This document shows positions 8,147-15,806 of a DNA stretch of 19,105 bases, in pieces. The notes below the pieces were generated by a model. It worked only from the letters and a program-made list of their open reading frames with translations, was not told the DNA's origin and ran no database searches. The position numbers were made by a program, and so were the translations under genes. The stretch comes from an uncultured Acetatifactor sp. (lineage in GTDB: Bacteria; Bacillota; Clostridia; Lachnospirales; Lachnospiraceae): NCBI GenBank assembly GCA_934402375.1, contig CAKRUB010000044.1, positions 1 to 19,105 on the forward strand, in the 5' to 3' direction. Within the stretch, counting starts at the first letter, position 1; each line of letters begins with the position of its first letter.

Positions 8147-8286
8147 GTTGTGCAAGATGCACCTGACCACAAGCAGCGCACTCTGGAGCCGCCGGCACTT
8201 AGTCTCCGTGCTGTGGAGACTTATGTGCCGCTGTGTGCGGAAGGTAGCGCGAGCGTGCCTGCGGTGGTCTGTGCATCTTGCGCAAC
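8147..8286 (+). other. Long imperfect palindrome, candidate structured RNA between truA and lspA
   Basis: The outer arms gttgtgcaagatgcac (8147-8162) and gtgcatcttgcgcaac (8271-8286) pair over 16 positions with one G-U. Inside, gaccac (8165-8170) pairs with gtggtc (8264-8269), gcag (8173-8176) with ctgc (8259-8262), and gcac (8178-8181) with gtgc (8255-8258). The tip holds cggcac (8193-8198) with gtgccg (8225-8230) and gtctcc (8202-8207) with ggagac (8215-8220), closed by a seven-base loop. No T-run follows, and the ribosome binding site of the next gene starts 16 bases later. It could be a regulatory leader, a small RNA, an RNA processing site or a short palindromic repeat element; I recognise no known family. 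Confidence 0.6.
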
Positions 8287-8316
8287 GTCACTTGCAGTAG
8301 ATAAGGAGGCACACTT

Positions 8317-8775
8317 ATGTTTTATATCGCATTGATTGTACTGATCTTCGCCGGAGATCTCTTCATCAAGAACCGTGTTGAGAAGTATATTGCCATCGGC
8401 AATGGGGAGAAGGAGAAGCGTATAGCGCATGGAAAACTGATTCTGCGGAAGCATCATAATCAGGGTATGATGCTGAACATGGGTGAAAAAAAGCGACCTG
8501 TTGTGGCCGCAGTTTCTCTTGCGCTGACGATTGTGCTGACACTTGTCTTCCTTCTCAGCCTCGGGCATCGCGGAAACCGGCTGCTACGGTTTGGGCTTGC
8601 GCTTCTGCTCGGCGGCTCTTTCAGCAATACCTATGACCGACTGAGAAGAAAGTATGTAGTCGACTATCTCAGCTTTCCCGTAAAGTGGAAATGGTTCAGG
8701 AACATTGTATTTAATATTTCGGATTTCTGTATTATGATCGGCGCACTGCTTGCCGCGCTCGGCGCTACGCAGTGA
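8317..8775 (+). CDS. lspA: Signal peptidase II (lipoprotein signal peptidase), divergent
   Basis: LspA cleaves the signal peptide of prolipoproteins within the membrane. The 152-residue protein has the four-helix layout and length of the family. The catalytic aspartates are in YVVDYLSF (Asp116) and VFNISDFCIMIG (Asp136), and GGSFSNTYDRLRRKY (99-113) matches the third conserved block. The N-terminal D..IKN (residues 14-19) corresponds to the D..SK block. Unusual is residues 46-56, HHNQGMMLNMG, where most members have a NxGAAFG block. An AAGGAGG site lies eight bases before the ATG. The stop overlaps the end of the convergent arcC by 11 bases. Lipoproteins that would be substrates occur in this window (at 86 and 15807). 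Confidence 0.85.
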   Translation: MFYIALIVLIFAGDLFIKNRVEKYIAIGNGEKEKRIAHGKLILRKHHNQGMMLNMGEKKRPVVAAVSLALTIVLTLVFLLSLGHRGNRLLRFGLALLLGGSFSNTYDRLRRKYVVDYLSFPVKWKWFRNIVFNISDFCIMIGALLAALGATQ

Positions 8776-9700
8776 TGACTGTGCCTGCTTTTCCTTTCAC
8801 GGCATCGCGTACCTTGGACATGGAGGTGATGAGAACCCTGCCGTCCCTTTTGCTTTCAAGGTAGCTGATTGCGCCCTCAATCTTAGGAAGCATCGTTCCC
8901 TCGCCAAACTGTCCGCGGCGGATTAACTCCTTTGCCTCGTCAACGGTCATAGACGGGATGGGCGTCTGGTTCTCTGTGCCGTAATCCTTGTATACACAAT
9001 CGACATCCGTCAGGATAATAAGCTCGTCACATGCAAGCTCTGAGGCGAGCTTGGAGGCGATGGCATCCTTTTCGATGACTGCTGATGCGCCCTTCAGATT
9101 ATGCTGCTGTTCGATGACGGGGATTCCGCCGCCGCCACAGGCGATGACAACCTGATCAGCATCCGCCAGCGTGCGGATCGCATCGATCTCTACAATATCA
9201 ATCGGCTTGGGAGCCGCAATAACACGGCGGAAGCCCATGCCGGGGTCTTCCTTCACATAATTTCCCTTCTTGATTTCTGTCTCGGCATCTTCCCTTGACA
9301 TATAGCGTCCGATCACTTTGGTAGGCTCGTAGAACGCCTCGTCGTAGGGGTCTACCGTTACCTGTGTCAGAATTGTGCTGACCGTTTTGGAGATACCGCG
9401 GTTTAAAAGCTCCGAGCGGAGTGCATTTTGAATATCATATCCGACATAGCCCTGACTCATGGCAGAGCAGACGCACATAGGGGCGGGGGTGTAGTCGATG
9501 TATACGCGGCGCAGCTCGGTCATTGCCTTGTGGATCATGCTGACCTGCGGCCCGTTACTGTGCGTGATAGTCAGCTGGTAGTTCTCCTCGACAAGGTCTG
9601 CCAGTGCCTTTGCGGTGATCTTAACGGCATCCCACTGCGCTTCTGTGGTATAGCCTAATGCTTCGTGTCCCAGAGAGACTACGGCTCTTTTCTTACTCAT
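8765..9700 (-). CDS. arcC: Carbamate kinase
   Basis: Carbamate kinase transfers phosphate between carbamoyl phosphate and ADP, giving ATP, ammonia and CO2, typically as the last step of arginine, citrulline or ureido compound breakdown. The 311-residue protein has the normal length and shows THSNGPQVSMI (46-56), APMCVCSAMSQGYVGYD, IACGGGGIPV, KGASAVIEKD and LTDVD of the amino-acid kinase fold. Its first loop reads SLGHEALG rather than the usual ALGGNAL; such LGH variants are, from memory, widespread in Clostridia. It has its own promoter inside the end of aroA. No arginine deiminase or carbamoyltransferase gene lies in the window, so the source of carbamoyl phosphate is unknown. Confidence 0.93.
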   Translation of the reverse strand: MSKKRAVVSLGHEALGYTTEAQWDAVKITAKALADLVEENYQLTITHSNGPQVSMIHKAMTELRRVYIDYTPAPMCVCSAMSQGYVGYDIQNALRSELLNRGISKTVSTILTQVTVDPYDEAFYEPTKVIGRYMSREDAETEIKKGNYVKEDPGMGFRRVIAAPKPIDIVEIDAIRTLADADQVVIACGGGGIPVIEQQHNLKGASAVIEKDAIASKLASELACDELIILTDVDCVYKDYGTENQTPIPSMTVDEAKELIRRGQFGEGTMLPKIEGAISYLESKRDGRVLITSMSKVRDAVKGKAGTVITA

Positions 9701-9738
9701 ATCGTAACCTGCCTTTTCCTTACTTAATGACCACCTCT

Positions 9739-9767
9739 ATTATATCATTATTTCGCAGAACTGTACA
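9739..9767 (-). promoter_or_regulatory. Promoter of arcC, overlapping the 3' end of aroA
   Basis: On the minus strand TGTACA (9762-9767) and TATAAT (9739-9744) are separated by 17 bases. The -10 is perfect and the -35 matches at four of six positions. It overlaps the last codons of aroA, so arcC can be expressed separately from the aroA unit. Confidence 0.55.
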
Positions 9768-11145
9768 GCAGCTTTTCAGCGACTGCATCCAGTGTTTCAA
9801 AGTATTCCTCGAAGGTTTTCCGGCAGCAGCCGGGATCGTTGATAACGATGTCGGGCGCGCGCAGCCCAATCAGTGAAAATCCCATCGCCATACGGTGATC
9901 CTCGTAGGTCTCCACGGTCGCGGGGGTCGGTGAGCCGGGATAAATAATGATGCCATCCTCGATTTCCTCGCAGCGGATGCCCATTCTGCCGAGCTCGGTC
10001 AAAATGGCATGGATGCGGTCGCTCTCCTGAAGACGGATATGACCGATGCCATGGATCGTGGTCGGGCTGTCTGCGAAGGGTGCGATGGCGGCGAGGGTGA
10101 TCGCCTGATCCGAACACGCGGACATATCGACGGTCACGCCGTGATAGCTTCCGCCATCTGGGGGCAGTACGACAACACCGGCGGCGGTATCTGCGGTGGT
10201 ACATCCCATCTGCTCTAATATAGAAAGAAATGCAATGTCCCCTTGCATCGATGAATCGCCGGGGTGCACATTCTCTACCCGCACCGGTAGATTCAACAGA
10301 GGTGACATAGCATAGAAATAGCAGGCGGCGGAAACATCGGGTGGAACGAGGTACTCCAGCGCATGATAGCACTGCCCGCCGGGAGTTTTATATGCATAGG
10401 GAAGCGAACTGTTGATACAGCCTGTGCAGCTGTGGTTTTCGTTGTTGCCGCTGCAATAATATAACGGAACGGTTGTCACGCCGAACTGTTCCATCATCTT
10501 AATTGTCATTTCGACATAGGCTCTGCCGTGTGTACCGTCGATACAGGTGAGAAAATCCTGCCCTGCGAGACAGGAGACGATGAGCAGGGCGCTTAGGAAC
10601 TGACTGCTCTCCTCGATGCTGACCGTGATGCGGTCGCGGAGGAAGCCGTGTCCCTTGACGGTGAAAGGGAAATGTCCTTCTTCGCCCTGATAGGTGATCT
10701 CACACCCTAACGATTTCAGACTGTCCAGCAATGGAGCCATGGGGCGCTTCTGCATCTGCGCGGAGGATTCCATGTGATAGATACCATCCCCGGAAAGTCC
10801 AAGATAAGCAGAGAGAAATCTGGCTGCAGTGCCGGCGCTTCCGACATAGAGGGAAGCCTCCTTCTTCGGAAGCTGTCCGCCGAGCCCGGTTACGCGGATC
10901 GTCCTTGCAGCCTCGTCGACGGAGGTTTCAAAGCCCAATGTCTGTATGCAGCTTAAGAAGTGCCGGGAGTCGTCGGAGAAAAGGACACCGTTTAAGGTGG
11001 ACGTGCCCTCTGCCAGTGTCGCAAGGAGGAGAGCCCGGTTAGTGATGCTTTTTGATCCGGGGACAGAGACGGAGAGGGGATGATCTGCGTCAAACCCGTC
11101 TGCCCGCTGCCGGATGCAGGGTACGGAATAGGTTGTACTTGTCAT
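9748..11145 (-). CDS. aroA: 3-phosphoshikimate 1-carboxyvinyltransferase (EPSP synthase)
   Basis: EPSP synthase joins shikimate 3-phosphate and phosphoenolpyruvate in the shikimate pathway for aromatic amino acids. Diagnostic blocks are VPGSKSITNRALLLATL with Lys32 and Arg37, LFSDDSRHFL, MQKRPMAPLLDSL, the catalytic Asp346 in SACSDQAIT, RLQESDRIHA with Glu374, YEDHRMAMGFSL and DPGCCRKTFEEYF. At 465 residues it is about 35 longer than typical. Much of the excess is a Cys-containing insert at about 229-256 (YYCSGNNENHSCTGC...). In the GNAGTAMRP block it reads GSAGTAARF, with Phe110 where class I enzymes have the proline equivalent to E. coli Pro101. Its start lies one base after the stop of the upstream membrane protein gene, so the two are coupled. 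Confidence 0.95.
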   Translation of the reverse strand: MTSTTYSVPCIRQRADGFDADHPLSVSVPGSKSITNRALLLATLAEGTSTLNGVLFSDDSRHFLSCIQTLGFETSVDEAARTIRVTGLGGQLPKKEASLYVGSAGTAARFLSAYLGLSGDGIYHMESSAQMQKRPMAPLLDSLKSLGCEITYQGEEGHFPFTVKGHGFLRDRITVSIEESSQFLSALLIVSCLAGQDFLTCIDGTHGRAYVEMTIKMMEQFGVTTVPLYYCSGNNENHSCTGCINSSLPYAYKTPGGQCYHALEYLVPPDVSAACYFYAMSPLLNLPVRVENVHPGDSSMQGDIAFLSILEQMGCTTADTAAGVVVLPPDGGSYHGVTVDMSACSDQAITLAAIAPFADSPTTIHGIGHIRLQESDRIHAILTELGRMGIRCEEIEDGIIIYPGSPTPATVETYEDHRMAMGFSLIGLRAPDIVINDPGCCRKTFEEYFETLDAVAEKLLYSSAK

Positions 11146-11146
11146 G

Positions 11147-12880
11147 TCAGTTGCCTTTCTGATTTAAAAAATAAAGTGTCATGTAGTCTGTTTCCACATA
11201 GTCGGCACCGGAGCAGGTATTTTCAATCCAGTCCGCGACAATATAATTATACGGATTGTAATGGTAAGAGTCTGTCAGCTGAAATGTCTTATCTACAGCA
11301 ATCACGGTCGGATACTTGTCGGGGTGACGCTCAAGGTAATCCAAAAAGTCCTGATTGAATACGGATGTTCCCTGCACGCTGGCGACTGAAAGCTCTGCCG
11401 GTGAGCTGAGGTACAGCAGGGATTCACAGCCGAAATAGAATAATTTATCCTCCTGTGTCACCTTCTGTGAGAGGAGGGCATAGTCGGAGGACAAGGCGTT
11501 GTGCAGCTCCCGCGTGATGTAGATTCCCTTCAACGGCCCGTCATTTATCTGTGCCATGTCTGCCCGGACAGTCACAGGCAGGCATCCCGTCACACGTATC
11601 AGAAGCAGCTTGCAGACGAGCAGGCTGCCGAGAACGGCTAGGACAGGAAACAGAAAATCCTTCTCAGTCAGCTCGCTGTTATCCGCAGAAAGATAGAGAA
11701 ACAGCACGGGGACACAGAGGAAAAGCTTGGAATAGGAAGTGTTGACGGACATGTTCGTCAACAGTACAGCGGCAAGTGTCGAGACCAATGACGGTACAAT
11801 GGCAAAGTAAAACAGTAATTTTTTATGCAGTGTTTTTTTGGCGTCGGTGAGATACAGAACCAGACTGACCAATGCGGCAAGCAGGTAGCGGTTCTGTAGA
11901 AAAAACTGGTTCTGATCGAAGAACAGGCAGCCGCACATCTGGATCAGGCAGAGCAGGATCAGCTCGGCAAGCGCGGCAAATAAGAGCAGCGAGCGCCGTG
12001 TATACTGCTTTTTTTTCACGAGACAGGAAAGCCCTCTGACCGCAAGCAGACAGAGGATATATAATGCCGCCAACAGTAGAAGGTCAGTCAGAAACTCCAG
12101 TCCGAAGTTGCCCAGACGAACTCCGGGCCGAATCTCTGTGTGGGAGGGATCGGCCAGAACATAGGAGAGATTGGGGAACAGTTCGCTCAGGGACATATAG
12201 GAACCGAGGTATAGCAGGAAGAGAACTCCGGGGATAAGAGCACCGAGAGTTGTGATGCCGGCATAGCGCCACTTCTCAGCCTTTTTGGGGGTAATTGAAA
12301 AAATCCCCGCAATATAGAACGGATAAAGCAGAAGCATGGTCGGGTAGTTGAGCAGTTGAAGCATTATGCAGAAACCGGCGACCAGAAGTAGTCCATAGTG
12401 CCTTTTGTCTTCATAGAAACGGACGAGCAACAGAAATGTCAGCAGCAATAGCCAGTACTGCATCAATTCAAATTCCGGTGTCTGAATCCATTTGGCAAGA
12501 AAATTCAGATGAAGAAGACTGAGCAGGAGTGCAAATTTCGGGGAGACGAATTTCCGGCAGGTAAAATACAGCCCGATGCCCAATGCCAGATGGAGAATGC
12601 TTCCGCAGAGTCTGAGAAAGAGAACCAGTCCTGTCGTGGTTTTGAACAGGAAGAGGTAGAGCGCTATTAATATAGAAGAGAGATAGGCGCTGAACTGGTG
12701 CGGCTCCCACATGTCCCGAAGAAGCCGGTCACCCTTTACGAGGCGGTAGGACTGTGTGATGGCATAGGATTCATCAATATCAATGCTGACAAAAACAGTT
12801 TTGACGGCAGCAGCGAGAGTAAACATACCGAGCAGAAAAAGTAAAATCGTATATATTCTGTTATGTTTTATGTTAATCAT
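11147..12880 (-). CDS. Polytopic membrane protein, probable GT-C-type glycosyltransferase
   Basis: A 577-residue integral membrane protein with roughly eleven hydrophobic segments up to residue about 440 and a soluble C-terminal part of about 130 residues. After the first membrane segment it carries FVSIDIDESYAITQSYRL, with Asp36-Glu37 in the place of the acidic motif of the first external loop of GT-C enzymes (PMT/ArnT-like). This supports transfer of a sugar from a lipid-linked donor on the outer face of the membrane; donor and acceptor are unknown. The start at 12880 has GGGAGG upstream. Its stop and the aroA start are one base apart (TGAcATG), which makes a two-gene unit. No other envelope sugar genes are adjacent. 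The family assignment is moderate; the membrane topology is clear. Confidence 0.7.
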   Translation of the reverse strand: MINIKHNRIYTILLFLLGMFTLAAAVKTVFVSIDIDESYAITQSYRLVKGDRLLRDMWEPHQFSAYLSSILIALYLFLFKTTTGLVLFLRLCGSILHLALGIGLYFTCRKFVSPKFALLLSLLHLNFLAKWIQTPEFELMQYWLLLLTFLLLVRFYEDKRHYGLLLVAGFCIMLQLLNYPTMLLLYPFYIAGIFSITPKKAEKWRYAGITTLGALIPGVLFLLYLGSYMSLSELFPNLSYVLADPSHTEIRPGVRLGNFGLEFLTDLLLLAALYILCLLAVRGLSCLVKKKQYTRRSLLLFAALAELILLCLIQMCGCLFFDQNQFFLQNRYLLAALVSLVLYLTDAKKTLHKKLLFYFAIVPSLVSTLAAVLLTNMSVNTSYSKLFLCVPVLFLYLSADNSELTEKDFLFPVLAVLGSLLVCKLLLIRVTGCLPVTVRADMAQINDGPLKGIYITRELHNALSSDYALLSQKVTQEDKLFYFGCESLLYLSSPAELSVASVQGTSVFNQDFLDYLERHPDKYPTVIAVDKTFQLTDSYHYNPYNYIVADWIENTCSGADYVETDYMTLYFLNQKGN

Positions 12881-12909
12881 TTAAAAACCTCCCGGGTAGA
12901 ATCTACTAT

Positions 12910-12918
12910 ACTATAACA
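12910..12918 (-). promoter_or_regulatory. Extended -10 promoter for the GT-C/aroA unit
   Basis: On the minus strand TGTTATAGT forms an extended -10 (TGn followed by TATAGT). No good -35 is visible at 17 bases. It would start a leader of about 25 bases before the GT-C-like gene. A 5-2-5 dyad, agctgaacagct (12931-12942), lies just upstream. Confidence 0.4.
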
Positions 12919-12980
12919 TTTTTTGCCGTAAGCTGAACAGCTATTTCGGAAAATATGATTTAAATTTTTCCACAAATTGC

Positions 12981-13009
12981 TTGACAAATAAAATAAAAGG
13001 TAGTAAAGT
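12981..13009 (+). promoter_or_regulatory. Promoter of the cysK-metNIQ operon
   Basis: A perfect TTGACA (12981-12986) is followed after 17 bases by TAAAGT (13004-13009). Transcription would begin near 13016, just before the dyad at 13025-13041. A strong -35 with a dyad at the start site is typical of a repressible promoter. Confidence 0.75.
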
Positions 13010-13024
13010 CTAATTCATAACAAA

Positions 13025-13041
13025 CCTACTGAATTAGTAGG
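13025..13041. promoter_or_regulatory. Operator-like dyad at the cysK promoter, candidate Rrf2/CymR site
   Basis: CCTACT (13025-13030) and AGTAGG (13036-13041) form a perfect inverted repeat with a five-base centre, flanked by A/T-rich bases. It sits just downstream of the expected transcription start. The layout matches dyads bound by Rrf2-family repressors such as CymR, and an Rrf2 gene ends this operon. Binding is inferred. Confidence 0.55.
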
Positions 13042-13090
13042 AAATAAAAAACAGATGCGTGTCAGCCAGAGCGGACGGAAGGGAGTCAAA

Positions 13091-14029
13091 ATGGGAAAGA
13101 TTTATGAGAATGCGACAGAACTGATAGGACATACACCGCTGATGAAGGTAAGCAACTATGCAAAGGAACAGGGAATAGAGGATGCAACTCTGTTGGTCAA
13201 GGTAGAACTGTTTAATCCTGCGGGAAGTGTGAAGGACAGAGTTGCTCTGGCTATGATTGAGGATGCGGAGAAGAAAGGAAAGCTTAAGCCCGGCGCTACC
13301 ATCATCGAGCCCACCTCGGGAAACACCGGCATCGGTCTTGCAAGCGTTGCCGCAGCGAAGGGCTACCGCACAGTGCTGACACTGCCGGAGACCATGAGCG
13401 TGGAGCGCAGAAACCTTTTGAAGGCATATGGCGCGGAGCTTGTGCTGACAGAGGGCACTAAGGGAATGAAGGGTGCGATTGCCAAGGCGGAGGAGCTGCA
13501 GAAGGAGATTCCAAACTCCATCATCCTCGGACAGTTTGACAATCCGGCAAACCCTGCGGCACACGCGGCTACGACAGGCCCGGAGATCTGGGAGGACACG
13601 GACGGAAAGGTAGACATCTTTGTGGCAGGCGTCGGCACAGGCGGCACGGTTACAGGTATCGGAACCTTCCTGAAATCGAAAAATCCTGACATCAAGGTCG
13701 TTGCGGTTGAACCGGCGGATTCACCCGTGCTCTCCGGCGGAAAGCCCGGTCCTCACAAGCTGCAGGGCATTGGCGCAGGCTTTGTTCCTTCTATATTAAA
13801 TACGGAGATTTATGACGAAGTATTTACGGTGACAACAGAGGAGGCTTTCAGCTCCGGCAGACTGATCGCGCACAAGGAGGGCATTCTGGTAGGCATTACC
13901 TCCGGCGCGGCGCTCTATGCGGCGGCACAGATTGCAAAGCGCCCGGAGAACAAGGGAAAGACGATTGTTGCACTGCTTCCCGACTCGGGAGACAGGTATC
14001 TTTCCACTCCCATGTTTACAGAAGCCTGA
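13091..14029 (+). CDS. cysK: Cysteine synthase A (O-acetylserine sulfhydrylase)
   Basis: A PLP enzyme that makes cysteine from O-acetylserine and sulfide. The 312-residue protein begins [20 protein letters not shown]. The PLP lysine is Lys48 in [20 protein letters not shown] is the substrate loop, [10 protein letters not shown] the phosphate-binding loop, and [10 protein letters not shown] closes the protein. The start at ATG 13091 has AAGGGAG six bases upstream; an ATG at 13055 in frame would add 12 residues and lacks a site. It is the first gene of a block with metN, metI, metQ and an Rrf2 regulator, preceded by a strong promoter and an operator-like dyad. This context indicates repression when cysteine is plentiful. 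The full length and all key residues are present. Confidence 0.97.
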   Translation: MGKIYENATELIGHTPLMKVSNYAKEQGIEDATLLVKVELFNPAGSVKDRVALAMIEDAEKKGKLKPGATIIEPTSGNTGIGLASVAAAKGYRTVLTLPETMSVERRNLLKAYGAELVLTEGTKGMKGAIAKAEELQKEIPNSIILGQFDNPANPAAHAATTGPEIWEDTDGKVDIFVAGVGTGGTVTGIGTFLKSKNPDIKVVAVEPADSPVLSGGKPGPHKLQGIGAGFVPSILNTEIYDEVFTVTTEEAFSSGRLIAHKEGILVGITSGAALYAAAQIAKRPENKGKTIVALLPDSGDRYLSTPMFTEA

Positions 14030-14045
14030 ATATGTGATACACTGC

Positions 14046-14091
14046 GATACAGGCAGTAATTCATATCAACATAGTAGGAACTGCCTGTATC
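14046..14091 (+). other. Hairpin between cysK and metN
   Basis: gatacaggcagt (14046-14057) and actgcctgtatc (14080-14091) are perfectly complementary over 12 bp, with a 22-base loop. No T-run follows; the metN ribosome binding site starts a few bases later. It may stabilise the upstream message, act as a processing site, or set the expression ratio of cysK to the transporter genes. The loop contains a second operator-like sequence. Confidence 0.65.
14062..14078. promoter_or_regulatory. Second, degenerate copy of the cysK operator-like dyad
   Basis: CATATC-aacat-AGTAGG aligns with CCTACT-gaatt-AGTAGG at the cysK promoter: the right half is identical and the left half matches at three of six positions, with the same five-base centre. 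It is flanked by TAATT on the left and AA on the right. It lies in the loop of the hairpin before metN. Confidence 0.35.
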
Positions 14092-14106
14092 AGAAAGGTG
14101 TAGACG

Positions 14107-15117
14107 ATGGAACCTATTATTCAGATTCAAAATGTGACAAAAACGTTTACGGGCAAGGATAATCAGGTGGAAGCGCTGAAGGGAATCACTCTGGATATCG
14201 GAAAGGGTGATATTTACGGCATTATCGGTATGAGCGGCGCAGGAAAATCCACACTGGTCCGGTGTCTGAATTTTCTGGAACGACCGACGACGGGAACCGT
14301 GCTGGTCGAGGGCAGAGATCTCTCTGCCATGTCCGGAAAGGAGCTGCGCAAGACCCGGACGGGAATTGCCATGATCTTCCAGCATTTCAATCTGCTGATG
14401 CAGAGAAGCGTTCTGGACAATGTCTGCTTCCCGATGGAGATTGTCGGTGTAAAGCGGGCGGATGCCAGAAAACGGGCGAAGGAGCTTCTGGAGATCGTAG
14501 GGCTGGCGGAGAAGGCGGCGAGCTATCCGGCACAGCTTTCGGGAGGCCAGAAGCAGCGTGTCGCCATTGCGAGAGCGCTGGCAAACAACCCGAAGATTCT
14601 GTTGTGCGACGAGGCTACCAGTGCGCTTGACCCGACGACAACAAAATCAATTCTGCAGCTTTTGCAGAAAATCAATAAGGAATTCGGCATTACGATTGTC
14701 ATTATCACGCATGAGATGGCGGTGGTTCAGGAGATCTGTTCCCATGTTGCAATCATCGACAACGGCAATCTGGCGGAATACGGTACGGTGGAGGAGGTCT
14801 TTACCTCTCCGAAATCACCGGCGGCGAAGAAGCTGGTGTTCATGGTAAATTCGCAGGCGTCCGAGATGCGCGGTAAGCGCTGCATCCGCATTGTATTCAC
14901 GGAGAATTCGTCCTTTGAGCCGGTGATCGCCAATATGGTTCTCGAGTGCAAGGCGCCGGTCAATATCCTTCTGGCGGACACCAAGGACATCAACGGTATT
15001 GCGCATGGTCAGATGATCCTGCAGCTGCCGGAGGATGATACTCTGGCGGCGAAGATGATTCATTATCTCCAGGAGAGAAAGCTGACGGTCGAGGAGGTGG
15101 ATTCCTATGTTGGATAA
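14107..15117 (+). CDS. metN: Methionine ABC transporter ATP-binding protein
   Basis: The ATPase of a MetNIQ importer for methionine or related sulfur compounds. The 336-residue protein has Walker A GMSGAGKST (41-49), the Q-loop in IFQHFNLL, signature LSGGQKQR (144-151), Walker B ILLCDEATSALD (164-175) and the H-loop in IITHEMAVV. The last 80 residues (from about 260) are a NIL domain, which in MetN binds methionine and inhibits transport when the amino acid is abundant in the cell. AAGGTG lies seven bases before the ATG. It overlaps metI by 11 bases. The presence of the NIL domain separates MetN from other amino-acid ATPases. Confidence 0.95.
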   Translation: MEPIIQIQNVTKTFTGKDNQVEALKGITLDIGKGDIYGIIGMSGAGKSTLVRCLNFLERPTTGTVLVEGRDLSAMSGKELRKTRTGIAMIFQHFNLLMQRSVLDNVCFPMEIVGVKRADARKRAKELLEIVGLAEKAASYPAQLSGGQKQRVAIARALANNPKILLCDEATSALDPTTTKSILQLLQKINKEFGITIVIITHEMAVVQEICSHVAIIDNGNLAEYGTVEEVFTSPKSPAAKKLVFMVNSQASEMRGKRCIRIVFTENSSFEPVIANMVLECKAPVNILLADTKDINGIAHGQMILQLPEDDTLAAKMIHYLQERKLTVEEVDSYVG

Positions 15118-15769
15118 AGCGGTTGCAATGATGTTGTTGGAAAATACGGGAATTACTCTGTACATGACACTGGTTTCGACAATCGCAGCGTATGTGCTGG
15201 GACTGCCGATGGGCATAGCGCTCGTCATTACCGCAGAGGATGGGCTGAGACCGAATAAGCTGATCTATAAACTGATTGACATTATTGTCAATGTTGTGAG
15301 AAGCGTGCCGTTTTTGATTCTGCTGATTCTTGTCATTCCGCTGACCCGGGCAATCGTCGGAAAGGCATACGGCCCCACAGCGACCATTGTACCGCTGGTG
15401 CTGGCGGCAGCGCCGTTCATTGCGCGAATGGTGGAGTCCTCGCTGCTTGAGGTGGACAAGGGAGTCATCGAGGCGGCGCAGAGTATGGGCGCGAGCCTGT
15501 GGACGATCATCGTCAAGGTGATGCTCGGTGAGGCGAGAACGTCTCTCGTCGTCGGCGCGACAATCGTGCTGGGAACCGTGCTCGGCTATTCCGCTATGGC
15601 GGGAATCGTCGGCGGAGGCGGACTTGGAGACATTGCGATCCAGTACGGCTATTACCGCTATCAGGCGGACATCATGTGGGTGACTGTGGTTCTGCTGGTT
15701 TTGCTGGTGCAGATCATGCAGTATGCAGGTACAAAACTGTCCAAAAAACTGGACAAGAGGATAAGATAA
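15107..15769 (+). CDS. metI: Methionine ABC transporter permease
   Basis: The membrane subunit of the MetNIQ importer. The 220-residue protein has about five membrane segments and the family's usual length. The loop that contacts the ATPase reads VIEAAQSMGASLWTIIVKVM (about 124-143), the expected EAA motif, and AMAGIVGGGGLGDIAIQYGY follows. The ATG at 15107 lies inside the end of metN with GAGGAGG seven bases upstream, so translation is coupled to metN. The metQ gene follows after 37 bases. Confidence 0.95.
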   Translation: MLDKAVAMMLLENTGITLYMTLVSTIAAYVLGLPMGIALVITAEDGLRPNKLIYKLIDIIVNVVRSVPFLILLILVIPLTRAIVGKAYGPTATIVPLVLAAAPFIARMVESSLLEVDKGVIEAAQSMGASLWTIIVKVMLGEARTSLVVGATIVLGTVLGYSAMAGIVGGGGLGDIAIQYGYYRYQADIMWVTVVLLVLLVQIMQYAGTKLSKKLDKRIR

Positions 15770-15806
15770 CAGCGCGGAAAGCGTTGCTATAGAGGAGGAA
15801 ATGATT

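Noticed and set aside
8150..8335. A 61-codon open frame across the truA-lspA gap
   Set aside because: No ribosome binding site, no recognisable protein, and the sequence is explained by the long palindrome.
13010..13090. Riboswitch or T-box leader before cysK
   Set aside because: The leader is only about 75 bases, and I see none of the conserved T-box or SAM-riboswitch elements; a repressor dyad explains control better.
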